A DNA stretch of 17,815 bases, taken from positions 1 through 17,815 of the forward strand of contig CACZRA010000170.1 in assembly GCA_902783395.1 (NCBI GenBank), given 5' to 3'. Below, in pieces: positions 7,295 to 15,573 of this stretch. A program made the translations under genes and the position numbers. Position 1 is the stretch's first letter, and the number at the start of each line of letters is the position of its first letter. The notes below the pieces were generated by a model. The model had not been told where the DNA came from. It saw only the letters and a program-made list of their open reading frames with translations, and did not search any database. The stretch comes from an uncultured Lachnospiraceae bacterium. Its GTDB lineage: Bacteria; Bacillota; Clostridia; Lachnospirales; Lachnospiraceae.

Positions 7295-8600
7295 AAATAT
7301 CTTCCTTGCCCTAAACGGGCTCCGCGCGAACAAAATGAGATCCCTCCTTACCATGCTGGGGATCATCATAGGTATATCCTCAGTCATAGCCATAATGAGC
7401 ATAGGAGACGCCCTCACACAGTCCGAGATGAACGCCATGTCAGACTGGGGAGCGTCGGAGATAACCATAGGGATACAGAGGCGGGGAGAGTCGGATCTGC
7501 CTGAGGATTCATTTATGTTCGGTGACATGGGTGATTCGGATCTTGAGGATGCGGACAAGCTGGACATGGATAAGCTTCAGGATATCTGGGATCAGTTCTC
7601 TGACAGACTTGATGAGATGAGACTTGAAAACTCATTGGATAATGCGGTCATGAAGAGAAAGGCCAAAGAAACGAAGCTTTCGGTTTACGGGGAGAACAAC
7701 GACTGTCTTGCGTCAAAGAAGCTGAAGATGCTGGCCGGCAGACGTTTTACCGAAAAAGACCAGAACGAAGGCAGAAAGGTAGCGGTCATATCAGACAAAG
7801 CGGTAGACTCGGCACTGAAGGTCCCTTATGAGGAGGCGGTCGGTGAGGAGATCACCGTGATAAAGGACGGAGAATTCCATCATTTCACAGTCGTGGGAGT
7901 ATATCATTTTGACGAAAATAATATGCAGTATTCCTTCGGTAATGCGGATACTACGCAGCTTTATCTCCCCATAACCACCTCTTTTTATGAAATGCATAAG
8001 AAGCCGCTTTTCGGAAGCGTTGCGCTGGAATTTAAGGAAGGCGTTGATTCCAAGGAACTTATGAATGACATAGAGGAATATGTGAATACAAGGTATTACC
8101 GAAATAATGATAAATTTAAGGCGAAGACCTTCAGTAATGCTGCCATGATAGAGCAGTACGGACAGCAGCTGCAGATGATGTCAATGGGAGTTGCCGTCAT
8201 AGCCGCCATATCCCTTCTTGTCGGCGGTATCGGGGTCATGAACATCATGCTCGTATCCATACAGGAGCGTACGAGAGAGATAGGCACGAGAAAGGCTCTC
8301 GGCGCCACCAACTCATCGATCAGGCTGCAGTTCATAGTGGAGGCCATAGTCCTGTGTGTGGTCGGAGGCATCCTTGGGATAATCCTCGGGATCGTCTTTG
8401 GTTATGCGGGAACAGTCGCCATGAGCCGGATGATGGCGTCCACATCATCCGACGGATCAGGGAAAATAGCATTTAATCTTCCGTTTGATGGCATATTGAT
8501 GTCTCTTATCTTCTCTGCTGCGGTCGGTATATTCTTCGGCTACTACCCGGCAAATAAAGCGGCAAAGATGAATCCCATAGACGCTCTGAGATACGAATGA
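7281..8600 (+). CDS. MacB/FtsX-type ABC transporter permease
   Basis: This encodes 439 residues from the ATG at 7281, preceded by GGGAGG/GGCGGG-rich sequence. An ATG at 7089 in the same frame is ignored because it lies deep inside the ATPase gene. The layout is the typical MacB_PCD plus FtsX one. There is a cytoplasmic start and a first helix (RSLLTMLGIIIGISSVIAI, about 20-40), then a large extracellular domain (about 45-290), then three helices near 300-325, 350-375 and 410-430. The conserved cytoplasmic loop VSIQERTREIGTRKALGAT sits between helices 2 and 3. The extracellular domain carries an Asp/Met-rich insert around residues 70-110 (PEDSFMFGDMGDSDLEDADK). It is the last gene of the operon; no strong terminator follows. 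Confidence 0.93.
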   Translation: MLFLENIFLALNGLRANKMRSLLTMLGIIIGISSVIAIMSIGDALTQSEMNAMSDWGASEITIGIQRRGESDLPEDSFMFGDMGDSDLEDADKLDMDKLQDIWDQFSDRLDEMRLENSLDNAVMKRKAKETKLSVYGENNDCLASKKLKMLAGRRFTEKDQNEGRKVAVISDKAVDSALKVPYEEAVGEEITVIKDGEFHHFTVVGVYHFDENNMQYSFGNADTTQLYLPITTSFYEMHKKPLFGSVALEFKEGVDSKELMNDIEEYVNTRYYRNNDKFKAKTFSNAAMIEQYGQQLQMMSMGVAVIAAISLLVGGIGVMNIMLVSIQERTREIGTRKALGATNSSIRLQFIVEAIVLCVVGGILGIILGIVFGYAGTVAMSRMMASTSSDGSGKIAFNLPFDGILMSLIFSAAVGIFFGYYPANKAAKMNPIDALRYE

Positions 8601-8686
8601 TAAAAAACATACGAAGTATGGTAAATCATAAGATAAAGTCATTGAACCGGGACAGACCCGTCAGATAATGAAAGGACACTCGGGAA

Positions 8687-9726
8687 ATGCTGGAAGTTAC
8701 TTACGAAACCAGGGCAACTCTTTTTACAAACGGAGCAGCGCTTTTAATTCTTGCTGGAATGCTGGCTAATACTTCTTTGTACCGCAGGCGCGGAAGACCT
8801 GAGGACAGGCTGTTCTTTGCCCTTATCATTACGGATATGACAGCGGCCGTTTTCGGCAGTTCCATCATATGGCTTTATTAGGCTGAAGTTTCTTTGCCTG
8901 TTGTACTGTACACGTTGGTCTTTACGGTTTTTTTCTCTGTATATGCAGTGTTTTGGGGGTTGTGGAGCATGTACCTGATGTTCAGGCCTTGTGGTGTTAG
9001 CCGGGATCGGAAAGTCGCTTGCAGGCAGATACGGGGAAAAAGAGCTTAAGACTGTCTTTGGCGGGGATTTCTACGACTTTTATATGCTTGGTGAAAACAC
9101 ACTGGGCTTTCTTATAGCTGACGTTTCGGGCAAGAGCATTCCCGGGGCCATGTTTATGATGAGCGCAAAGACCGTGATCAAAAGCCTTGCGGAGAGCGGA
9201 CTTTCGCCGGATGAGGTTTTCACGCAGGCAAATGAGAAGCTGTGCGAGGGCAACGAAGCCGAGATGTTCGTGACGGCGTGGCTTGGTTATCTGGATCTTA
9301 AGACGGGAGCGGTCAGGGTTGCCAATGCAGGACATAACCCGCCGATCCTTATACATGATGCAAAGGCTGAGTATGTCATATTAAAGCCCGGTCTCATGTT
9401 GGCGGAAATGGAAGAAATACGGTATAATGAGCAGACATTGCAGCTTCAAAAGGGCGATATCCTGTATCTTTATACCGACGGTGTCACAGAGGCTATGGAT
9501 GAGGACGAGAAACGGTACGGCGGGGGACAGACTGAAGGAACTCCTGTCATTTGGTGACAGCTGTCCCGAGCCGGATTCTAAGAACGGTATCGCGGGAGCT
9601 ATATGCGATATGGTCAGTGCCGATGTAGCGGCTTTCGCCGGCGGCGCCGAGCAGTCGGATGATATCACGATGCTGTGCATAAGATATCTCGGACAGCAGG
9701 ACGGGACAAAGGATTGCCGCCGATGA
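8687..9726 (+). pseudogene. Decayed SpoIIE-family (PP2C-type) phosphatase with membrane N-terminus
   Basis: Three frames carry pieces of one protein. Frame A from the ATG at 8687 gives a membrane N-terminus up to an in-frame TAG at 8879-8881. Beyond that stop the same frame goes on as plausible membrane sequence (AEVSLPVVLYTL ... WSMYLMFRP) to about 8987. Frame B then takes over and encodes a PP2C/SpoIIE domain: GGDFYDFY, IADVSGKSIPGAMFM, EGNEAEMFVTAWLGYLDL, GHNPP and YTDGVTEAMD. At the five-G run 9522-9526 the match moves to frame C (DRLKELLSFG ... EQSDDITMLCIRY), as if one G had been inserted. Such proteins dephosphorylate anti-anti-sigma partners. The linker between membrane part and phosphatase looks deleted. 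Counting the nonsense codon, deletion and frameshift, this is very likely inactive; a sequencing error could explain only the G-run. Confidence 0.85.
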
Positions 9727-9775
9727 AATACACCTTCGGTGTGCGGCGGCAAGCAGGCAGGCCGCTTGCAGCGGC
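9715..9775 (+). other. Nested hairpins upstream of the NHLM export operon
   Basis: TGCCGCCG (9715-9722) pairs perfectly with CGGCGGCA (9744-9751), enclosing a second stem ACACC (9730-9734) TTC GGTGT (9738-9742). A third stem, GCCGCT (9761-9766) TGC AGCGGC (9770-9775), follows. The A-run and GGAGG of the next gene come immediately after. There is no T-run, so this is an RNA structure in the leader rather than a terminator. The first stem also overlaps the end of the phosphatase remnant. Confidence 0.5.
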
Positions 9776-9795
9776 TTACAAAAAAAGGAGGATCG

Positions 9796-10422
9796 ATGGC
9801 TGAACTGTATAGAAAATCCGCAATGGACAGGCTGTCTTCGCCGGAACAGCTTGACAAGATGATAACGATCATATCTCCCTCTTTCTGGATCGCTGCGATA
9901 GGAGGAGGTCTTATAATTTCTGTCGTGATAATCTGGTCAGTGGCGGTAAGACTGCCCATAACACTTTCTGTGGATGGGATCTTTATGGATCCGGAAGATA
10001 TGACGGGAAACTGGATAACATGCTATGTGCCTATCGCGGATGGCAGAAAGATAGAAGAGGGGATGCAGGTAATGGTTTACCCCTCCACGGCAGCCAGGCA
10101 GGAGTACGGACATATGGCAGGAGAAGTGACATATGTTGAGAACTATGTTACTCCTCAGGAAGATATGCTCGAACAGCTCGGAGATCAATCCCTTGTATCG
10201 CTTTTTTCCGGCTATGGTCCGGTAGTAGCCGTGGATATAGAGCTTAAGACTGATGAAAATACAAAAAGCGGCTTCTGGTGGTCAAGCAGGAAGGGGAAAA
10301 CGGTCCGGCTTGCTGACGGTACCCCCGTTAACTGCGACATTGTGATTGACAGCAAAGCCCCCATCACTATGGTGATCCCGTCCCTTAAGGATACCCTTAC
10401 CGTAAAGCAGGCAGGTAACTGA
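9796..10422 (+). CDS. NHLM-type HlyD-like secretion protein, short form
   Basis: This encodes 208 residues from the ATG at 9796, with AAAAAAGGAGG ending 5 nt before it. The opening LYRKSAMDRLSSPEQLDKMI is the characteristic start of the NHLM (nitrile hydratase leader microcin) bacteriocin-system HlyD-like protein. One membrane helix spans about 30-52. The external part (ITCYVPIADGRKIEEGMQVMVYPSTA and EVTYVENY) resembles the membrane-proximal beta domain of the family, but the lipoyl/coiled-coil hairpin region expected between residues 60 and 75 is absent. Relatives with the coiled coil are about twice as long. It is first in an operon with the two ABC halves (1-nt gap to the next gene) and probably links them to the outside. 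Confidence 0.85.
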   Translation: MAELYRKSAMDRLSSPEQLDKMITIISPSFWIAAIGGGLIISVVIIWSVAVRLPITLSVDGIFMDPEDMTGNWITCYVPIADGRKIEEGMQVMVYPSTAARQEYGHMAGEVTYVENYVTPQEDMLEQLGDQSLVSLFSGYGPVVAVDIELKTDENTKSGFWWSSRKGKTVRLADGTPVNCDIVIDSKAPITMVIPSLKDTLTVKQAGN

Positions 10423-10423
10423 T

Positions 10424-12574
10424 ATGCAGCGAAGCGGTTCATACGCAAAGACACCGACTGTATTTCAGATGGAGGCTACTGAATGCGGAGCTGCCTGTCT
10501 TGCCATGGTGCTTGGGTACTACGGTAAATATCTGCCGCTGGAACGTCTCCGTATAGAAACCGGAGTTTCCCGCGATGGCTGCAACATGGAGAACATCGCG
10601 ATAGCAGCCGAGAAGTTCGGCCTTGAAGTACAGGGTTATAAACAGGATCTTGAAGGTCTTTTCAAGATGCCGGTCCCCTGTATCATTCACTGGAATTTTA
10701 ATCACTTCGTAGTCTGGGAGGGCAGAAAAGGGAAATACTGCTATATAAACGATCCCGGAATGGGCAGGAGAAAGCTCACGGAGAAGGAGATAGACGAATG
10801 CTTTACCGGAGTGGTGCTGGCCGTACAAAAGACCGACAGCTTTGAGAAGAGTAATGAAAAAGAGACACTCTTAAGCTTTGCCAGGCAAAGGCTCAAAGGA
10901 CAGTACGGAGCCATATCGGCTCTTATTGTGCTTGGACTGTTTCTGGTGATCCCGGGGCTTGTGATCCCGGCGTTTTCATCCATATTCATTGATGACATCC
11001 TGCTGGGAGGGAACTACAGCTGGATAACGGCTCTTCTCGCAGCGATGTTCTTTACTTTTCTGTTTAAGCTGGGACTTACATACTACAGATCGGTCCTTCT
11101 GAAAAAGCTTACCGAGAAGATGACTCTCATCAGCAACTATAAGTTTTTTTCCCACATGCTTAAGCTCCCGATAAGCTTTTTTGACCAGAGATATGCCGGA
11201 GATCTTGCCCAGAGGGTCTCCAATGACAACAATGTCACCATGTTTCTTACCGGTACATTGGCTGAGACAGTGCTGAACTGTATCATTGCGGTCTTTTATC
11301 TGATCCTGCTGATAGCCTATTCGCCGGTCCTGACGATGATCGGCGTGATAAACGTAGTTCTCAATCTGATACTGATAAAAGCTGCCGCAGGAGCCATGGC
11401 AGATATCTCCATGAGATCCCAGCAGGAGTCGGGAAAACTGTACGGACTTCTGATCTCGGGTCTTCGTCTTACAAGCACTCTGAAGGCTTCGGGAACAGAG
11501 GACTCCTTTGTGAGCCGTATCCAGGGCAATTACGCCAAGGGGATCAATGTTGAGCAGGAGATGGGCATGAAGCAGGAGGCGCTCAATGCCATCCCGGAGG
11601 TCTCCTCTCAGATCCTTTCGACAATTCTCCTGATCGCAGGGGGCCTGTATGTTATTAACGGCAATATGACAGCAGGCACGCTGGTGGCATTCATGGCTCT
11701 TATGGATTCCTTCACAGCCCCTATAAACTCCCTGGCAGGTTTTATCACAAGTATCCAGACTACAAGGGCTGATATGGCCAGAGTCAATGATATCATGAAG
11801 TATCAGGAAGATCCGAAGTTTGAGGAGAGACAGTTTGAGGATATATCCGATAAACTCACGGGAAATGTCACGTTAAAGGATATTTCTTTCGGATATATCA
11901 TTTTGTCCCCGCCTCTCATAGAAGACTTTGGCTTTGACTTGAAGAGCGGCAGCTCAGTGGCATTTGTTGGTTCTTCCGGAAGCGGAAAGTCCACGGTTTC
12001 CAAGATATGCTCGGGACTGTACAGACCCTGGAGCGGAGAGATTTTATTTGACGGCGTATCCAGAGAAAAAATACCTCCCGAGGTGATCTCTGCCAGTATT
12101 TCGACGGTGAGCCAGGATATAACCATATTTTCAGGTACCATCAGGGACAACCTTACCATGTGGAATCCCTATATACTTGAAGAGGACATGGTGAGAGCCG
12201 CAAGGGACGCCTGCATACATGACTATATCATTTCAAAGCCCGAGGCCTATGATTACAGGCTCTCAGAGGGCGGTGACAATCTGTCCGGCGGACAGAGGCA
12301 GCGCCTTGAGATAGCGAGAGCACTGGTCAATAATCCTTCCATTCTGATCATGGACGAGGCCACCAGCGCACTGGATCCCATTACGGAAAAAAAGATCATA
12401 GACAACATTAAGGAAAGAGGATGCACATGCATCATCGTAGCCCACAGATTATCAGCTATCAGGGATTGCGATGAGATCCTTGTCATGGATCAGGGTAAGA
12501 TAGTGCAGCGGGGGTCTCACGAGCAGCTGTCACAGGTGGAGGGCCATTACCAGAGGCTGATAAGGAACATATAG
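10424..12574 (+). CDS. NHLM-type peptidase/permease/ATPase (PCAT) peptide exporter
   Basis: This encodes 716 residues. Residues 1-140 form a C39 peptidase with Q15 (oxyanion), catalytic C21 in ATECGAACLAMVLGYYGKY, H94 in HWNFNHFVVWEG and D110 in INDPGMG, so all key residues are present. A six-helix permease follows (about 160-440), then an ATPase with Walker A GSSGSGKS (516-523), signature LSGGQ (620-624), Walker B ILIMDE (640-645) and AHRLS. Enzymes of this class cut leader peptides after Gly-Gly and export the follower. It starts 1 nt after the HlyD-like gene and its stop abuts the start of the partner ABC gene, so the three are one translationally coupled unit. The obvious substrate is the double-glycine peptide at 15277. 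Confidence 0.95.
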   Translation: MQRSGSYAKTPTVFQMEATECGAACLAMVLGYYGKYLPLERLRIETGVSRDGCNMENIAIAAEKFGLEVQGYKQDLEGLFKMPVPCIIHWNFNHFVVWEGRKGKYCYINDPGMGRRKLTEKEIDECFTGVVLAVQKTDSFEKSNEKETLLSFARQRLKGQYGAISALIVLGLFLVIPGLVIPAFSSIFIDDILLGGNYSWITALLAAMFFTFLFKLGLTYYRSVLLKKLTEKMTLISNYKFFSHMLKLPISFFDQRYAGDLAQRVSNDNNVTMFLTGTLAETVLNCIIAVFYLILLIAYSPVLTMIGVINVVLNLILIKAAAGAMADISMRSQQESGKLYGLLISGLRLTSTLKASGTEDSFVSRIQGNYAKGINVEQEMGMKQEALNAIPEVSSQILSTILLIAGGLYVINGNMTAGTLVAFMALMDSFTAPINSLAGFITSIQTTRADMARVNDIMKYQEDPKFEERQFEDISDKLTGNVTLKDISFGYIILSPPLIEDFGFDLKSGSSVAFVGSSGSGKSTVSKICSGLYRPWSGEILFDGVSREKIPPEVISASISTVSQDITIFSGTIRDNLTMWNPYILEEDMVRAARDACIHDYIISKPEAYDYRLSEGGDNLSGGQRQRLEIARALVNNPSILIMDEATSALDPITEKKIIDNIKERGCTCIIVAHRLSAIRDCDEILVMDQGKIVQRGSHEQLSQVEGHYQRLIRNI

Positions 12575-15148
12575 ATGGAAAAGATCTCATTAAAAGGCGG
12601 GGAAATTCATTATACAAAGAGCATGACGGATGCTTATAAGGTATGTCATGGGACGGCTCTTGCTTATCTTGTGCCCTTTACCGGCGAAGAGAGCGGAAGG
12701 CGGATGCTGCTCGGCAGGCTTTCGGAAGGCGAAATGTGCATGGGGTTCTTCCATGATTCCGAGCTTTTAGGATGCTGGAAGATCGGATTTGCAGCGCTGG
12801 ATGAAGCAGAGCTTTCGTTGGAGGAGGGAAAAGCCGATGACGGCCTTTACATAGAGTGCGCAAGGAAGTTTATGCTTCCTAATCCTGTCATGGAACCGGG
12901 CAAGACAATAGGCGATCTTGTGGGAGAGTGTCTGATCGAGCACTACAACAGGATGGCTGTCAAGGAGAAAGGGTACATTTTCGCGACCCAGAAGGAAAAG
13001 GGAAACACCAGGGAAAAGAGCCTTCGGGTCATCCTTGATTATAATACAAAACAAAATTATGCCGGGATCGGGGAACTGATACATACTAAAAATCCCGTAT
13101 ATGATGCGGCGGCCGCGATATGTCTGAAAACAAAGATAGATATAGCATCCCCGGAAACGATCAGGGAGTGCTGCGGAAGGAGGTTTACGGTAGCGGATGT
13201 GGCACGGGTCTCACACTTTGTCATAAGGGAGATCCGGCTGGAGGGTAAGTGGTGGAAAAAAGACTGCGGGGCGGTCTTCGCATACAGAAAAGAGGACAGA
13301 GCCCCTGTGGCGGCCATTCCGTGCGGTCCCTGCGGATATAAGCTCTATGATCCGGTGACGGAAGAGACGGTAAAGCTCACGGATGAGATCGGTATGAGCC
13401 TTGATGACAGGGCATTCTGCTTCTACAGGCCGTTCCCTTCAAAGGCCATGAGCGTTAAGGATCTGCTTTTGTTCGGATTTGCAAATGTATACAGATCGGA
13501 CATAGTAAGGCTCTTTTTGATGGCATTATTGGGAACACTGACAGGCCTGCTCATCCCGACTATGAATAAGCTTTTATATGACAGATTTATCCCAATGGGC
13601 TATGCAGCCGGGCTTGTTCAGGTGGGTATACTGATGCTTGCCTGTTCTATGGGAAATATATGCTTTTCGGTGGTAAAGAACCTGGCATCCTTCAGGTCGA
13701 TGAACAGCATGGAATATGCGGTTCAGAGCGCGGTATATCAAAGACTCTTCAATCTGCCCGAGAGCTTTTACAGGGAATATGATTCCGCTGCTTTAGGCCA
13801 GAGGGCCATGGGGGTGACAAAGATCTTTGATGTTCTGGCCCAGAATATGATAACTTCGGTTCTGGCGGCCTTATTCTCGATACTGTATCTATTCAGGATG
13901 TTCAGCTATTCGGCGATCATGTCAGTCTGGGCTTTGTTTTTGCTGACCCTGCTCATAGCCTTCTTCATATTTATGGGCATCAAACAGATAAGATATGAAA
14001 GAGCGCTCATCAAAGCGGGATATGAGAGCCAGTCCACGACATACCAGTTTCTTTCGGGGATATCAAAGATAAGGATCGCAGGTGCGGAGGACAGGGCACT
14101 CTTAAAGTACGTGGAGAAGCTTGTCAAATGCCGGAAGCTCTTTACAAAGAAAGGTGATATAGGGAGGATCGTCTCGGCTATAGCCGGATCCATCCCCATC
14201 CTGTTCTCATTAGTCTTTTATTATCTTATGATAAGAAGGCAGATAAACCTTTCGGTGGGTTCTTTCGCGGCTTTTATGTCAGCGTTCGGAGCATTCAGTT
14301 CGGCGTTTATTACCATCGCGCAGAACTTTCTTTCAGTCAATCATATCAAGCCCCTCTATGAAGATATCCGCCCTATACTTGAGACCCTTCCCGAAAGCAG
14401 TGAAGGAAGCAGGACACCCGGGGACATTTCAGGAGAGATACAGGCTGACGGTGTCACCTTTGCGTATGATGAGAAAGAAGAGCCTGTCCTGAGAGACATT
14501 AATCTCCACATAAACCCGGGGGAGTACGTGGGGATAGTAGGAGCGTCAGGCTGTGGAAAATCCACTTTGCTTAAGGTGCTTTTAGGCTTTGAAAAGCCCG
14601 GGACCGGAAAGGTGTACTACGACAGCATGGATATCGATGACCTGGATAAGCAGGAGCTGAGAAAGAAATTCGGCGTGGTCCTGCAGCAGGGAGGACTTAT
14701 TTCGGGCAGCATTTTTGAGAATATAACCATCACGTCACCGGGGATGAGCGTACCTATGGTAGAGAGCATTATCAAGGCTGTAGGACTCGACGAAGATATA
14801 AAGAATATGCCCATGGGACTTAATACCGTGATCTCCGAGGGAGCCGGGACCATATCCGGCGGACAGAAGCAGAGGATCCTTATAGCCAGGGCTATAGCTT
14901 CGAGACCTAAGATCATCTTCCTGGATGAGGCGACCTCGGCTCTGGATAACGTGACCCAGGCTCAGGTAGTAGAAACGCTTGAAAGGTTTAAGGCTACAAA
15001 GGTTGTTATCGCCCACAGGCTTTCAACAGTGCAAAACTGTGACCGGATCATCGTGATGGATAAGGGGATGATAGTAGAGGAAGGATCCTACAAGGAGCTT
15101 ATGGAAGCCGGGGGGATGTTTTACGAACTGGCAAAGAGGCAGCTGTGA
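12575..15148 (+). CDS. NHLM-type second ABC permease/ATPase with large N-terminal domain
   Basis: This encodes 857 residues, matching the long partner subunit of NHLM export systems. The first 180 residues correspond to the family's N-terminal regulatory-looking region. Residues about 185-290 (RFTVADVARVSHFVIREI, GKWWKKDCGAVFAYR, YKLYDP, FYRPFP) look like a degenerate C39-like domain. The position of the catalytic His is not conserved, and this domain is not expected to cut peptides. Six membrane helices (about 308-590) and an ATPase follow: Walker A GASGCGKS (656-663), signature ISGGQ (760-764), Walker B IIFLDE (780-785) and AHRLS. Both half-transporters have intact ATPase motifs, so the pair could be a heterodimer with two active sites. 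The gene begins directly after the PCAT stop codon and ends before a strong hairpin. Confidence 0.93.
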   Translation: MEKISLKGGEIHYTKSMTDAYKVCHGTALAYLVPFTGEESGRRMLLGRLSEGEMCMGFFHDSELLGCWKIGFAALDEAELSLEEGKADDGLYIECARKFMLPNPVMEPGKTIGDLVGECLIEHYNRMAVKEKGYIFATQKEKGNTREKSLRVILDYNTKQNYAGIGELIHTKNPVYDAAAAICLKTKIDIASPETIRECCGRRFTVADVARVSHFVIREIRLEGKWWKKDCGAVFAYRKEDRAPVAAIPCGPCGYKLYDPVTEETVKLTDEIGMSLDDRAFCFYRPFPSKAMSVKDLLLFGFANVYRSDIVRLFLMALLGTLTGLLIPTMNKLLYDRFIPMGYAAGLVQVGILMLACSMGNICFSVVKNLASFRSMNSMEYAVQSAVYQRLFNLPESFYREYDSAALGQRAMGVTKIFDVLAQNMITSVLAALFSILYLFRMFSYSAIMSVWALFLLTLLIAFFIFMGIKQIRYERALIKAGYESQSTTYQFLSGISKIRIAGAEDRALLKYVEKLVKCRKLFTKKGDIGRIVSAIAGSIPILFSLVFYYLMIRRQINLSVGSFAAFMSAFGAFSSAFITIAQNFLSVNHIKPLYEDIRPILETLPESSEGSRTPGDISGEIQADGVTFAYDEKEEPVLRDINLHINPGEYVGIVGASGCGKSTLLKVLLGFEKPGTGKVYYDSMDIDDLDKQELRKKFGVVLQQGGLISGSIFENITITSPGMSVPMVESIIKAVGLDEDIKNMPMGLNTVISEGAGTISGGQKQRILIARAIASRPKIIFLDEATSALDNVTQAQVVETLERFKATKVVIAHRLSTVQNCDRIIVMDKGMIVEEGSYKELMEAGGMFYELAKRQL

Positions 15149-15151
15149 CAA

Positions 15152-15176
15152 TTAAGCGCAGTGCCAGTGCGCTTGA
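15152..15176 (+). other. Hairpin directly after the exporter operon
   Basis: AAGCGCA (15154-15160), 7-nt loop, TGCGCTT (15168-15174) is a perfect stem that extends to 9 bp with a T-G and a T-A pair (15152-15153/15175-15176). It starts 4 nt after the stop codon of the second ABC gene. The T-rich tract (15191-15200) begins only 15 nt later, so it is at best a poor terminator. It may stabilise the 3' end or dampen readthrough into the peptide gene. Confidence 0.45.
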
Positions 15177-15208
15177 CAGCAGCCGGCAAATTTATTTTTT
15201 TGAAATAA

Positions 15209-15237
15209 TTGCCATATTTTTTTTTCATTCGTATAAT
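15209..15237 (+). promoter_or_regulatory. Strong predicted sigma-A promoter of the precursor peptide gene
   Basis: TTGCCA (15209-15214), a 17-nt T-rich spacer and a consensus TATAAT (15232-15237) form one of the best promoter matches in the window. Transcription would start near 15244, about 33 nt before the peptide ATG. The peptide can therefore be made independently of, and more abundantly than, its exporter. Confidence 0.75.
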
Positions 15238-15276
15238 GTAATAACAAAACAATTTCATACCAAGGAGGTAGTAAAA

Positions 15277-15537
15277 ATGGCTGACGGAAAAAGGGAAATA
15301 AAGAATTATAATGAGGGTGAACTGATCTCAAAGGATATGCTCAAGAATGTAAACGGTGGATATATCTTTAGCAACGGTGATGATCCCGATTATCCTTATG
15401 AGATGATCGATGACCTGACAGGAGACGTCGTGTGCCGTTTTGCCAGAAAGCAGGACGCCATTGACAGTGCAATGCTTAACGGCTCAAGCGCCCAGGAGCT
15501 TACCTGGGATCAGCTTAATCTCCTTCGTAATCACTGA
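15277..15537 (+). CDS. Double-glycine leader peptide, putative NHLM/PCAT export substrate
   Basis: This encodes 86 residues. The ATG at 15277 is preceded by AAGGAGG (15262-15268) at 8 nt; a longer in-frame start at 15145 would overlap the ABC gene and read through the promoter. The leader ends ELISKDMLKNVNGG (residues 15-28), a typical Leu/Ile-patterned double-glycine leader, so PCAT cleavage is predicted after G28. The 58-residue follower starts YIFSNGDDPDYPYEMI, has one Cys (in DVVCRF), eleven Asp/Glu against four Lys/Arg, and no Gly-rich, Ser/Thr/Cys-rich or repeated core. Its pattern suggests a beta-hairpin followed by helices (QDAIDSAML, TWDQLNLLR), so it may fold as a small domain. It is not recognised as a known bacteriocin. 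It could be a signal, a toxin, an enzyme inhibitor or a RiPP substrate whose modifying enzyme lies elsewhere. Confidence 0.88.
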   Translation: MADGKREIKNYNEGELISKDMLKNVNGGYIFSNGDDPDYPYEMIDDLTGDVVCRFARKQDAIDSAMLNGSSAQELTWDQLNLLRNH

Positions 15538-15573
15538 TCTTCCTTGTGTTGCAGAATATAGGATCTTTTTTGT

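Noticed and set aside
6812..7567. Minus-strand 251-codon open frame opposite the ATPase and permease
   Set aside because: It lies opposite two genes with unmistakable ABC motifs, its translation is Ser/Arg/Pro-rich without family features, and it has no ribosome site.
8642..8669. TTGAAC-16-GATAAT as a promoter for the phosphatase remnant
   Set aside because: The predicted start near 8676 would remove the AAAGGAC ribosome site (8671-8677) from the transcript, so it could not drive translation from the ATG at 8687.
9522..9526. Five-G run as a programmed ribosomal frameshift site
   Set aside because: Restoring the frame needs a one-nucleotide skip, no stimulatory element is evident, and the same gene already has a nonsense codon and an apparent deletion. 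Decay or a sequencing error is simpler.
9761..9790. Hairpin at 9761-9775 as a terminator
   Set aside because: It is followed by an A-run, not a T-run, on the plus strand, and the A-run is on the wrong side for a minus-strand terminator.
9381..9959. Minus-strand 192-codon open frame opposite the phosphatase remnant and export operon
   Set aside because: The opposite strand carries recognisable PP2C motifs and then the start of the HlyD-like gene; the minus-strand product has no recognisable features.
15200..15237. TTGAAA (15200-15205) as the -35 box of the peptide promoter
   Set aside because: The spacer to TATAAT would be 26 nt. TTGCCA at 15209-15214 gives exactly 17 nt.
15145..15276. A longer 130-residue form of the precursor peptide starting at 15145
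   Set aside because: It would overlap the exporter gene and read through the promoter. The ATG at 15277 has the strong ribosome site and gives a leader of normal length.
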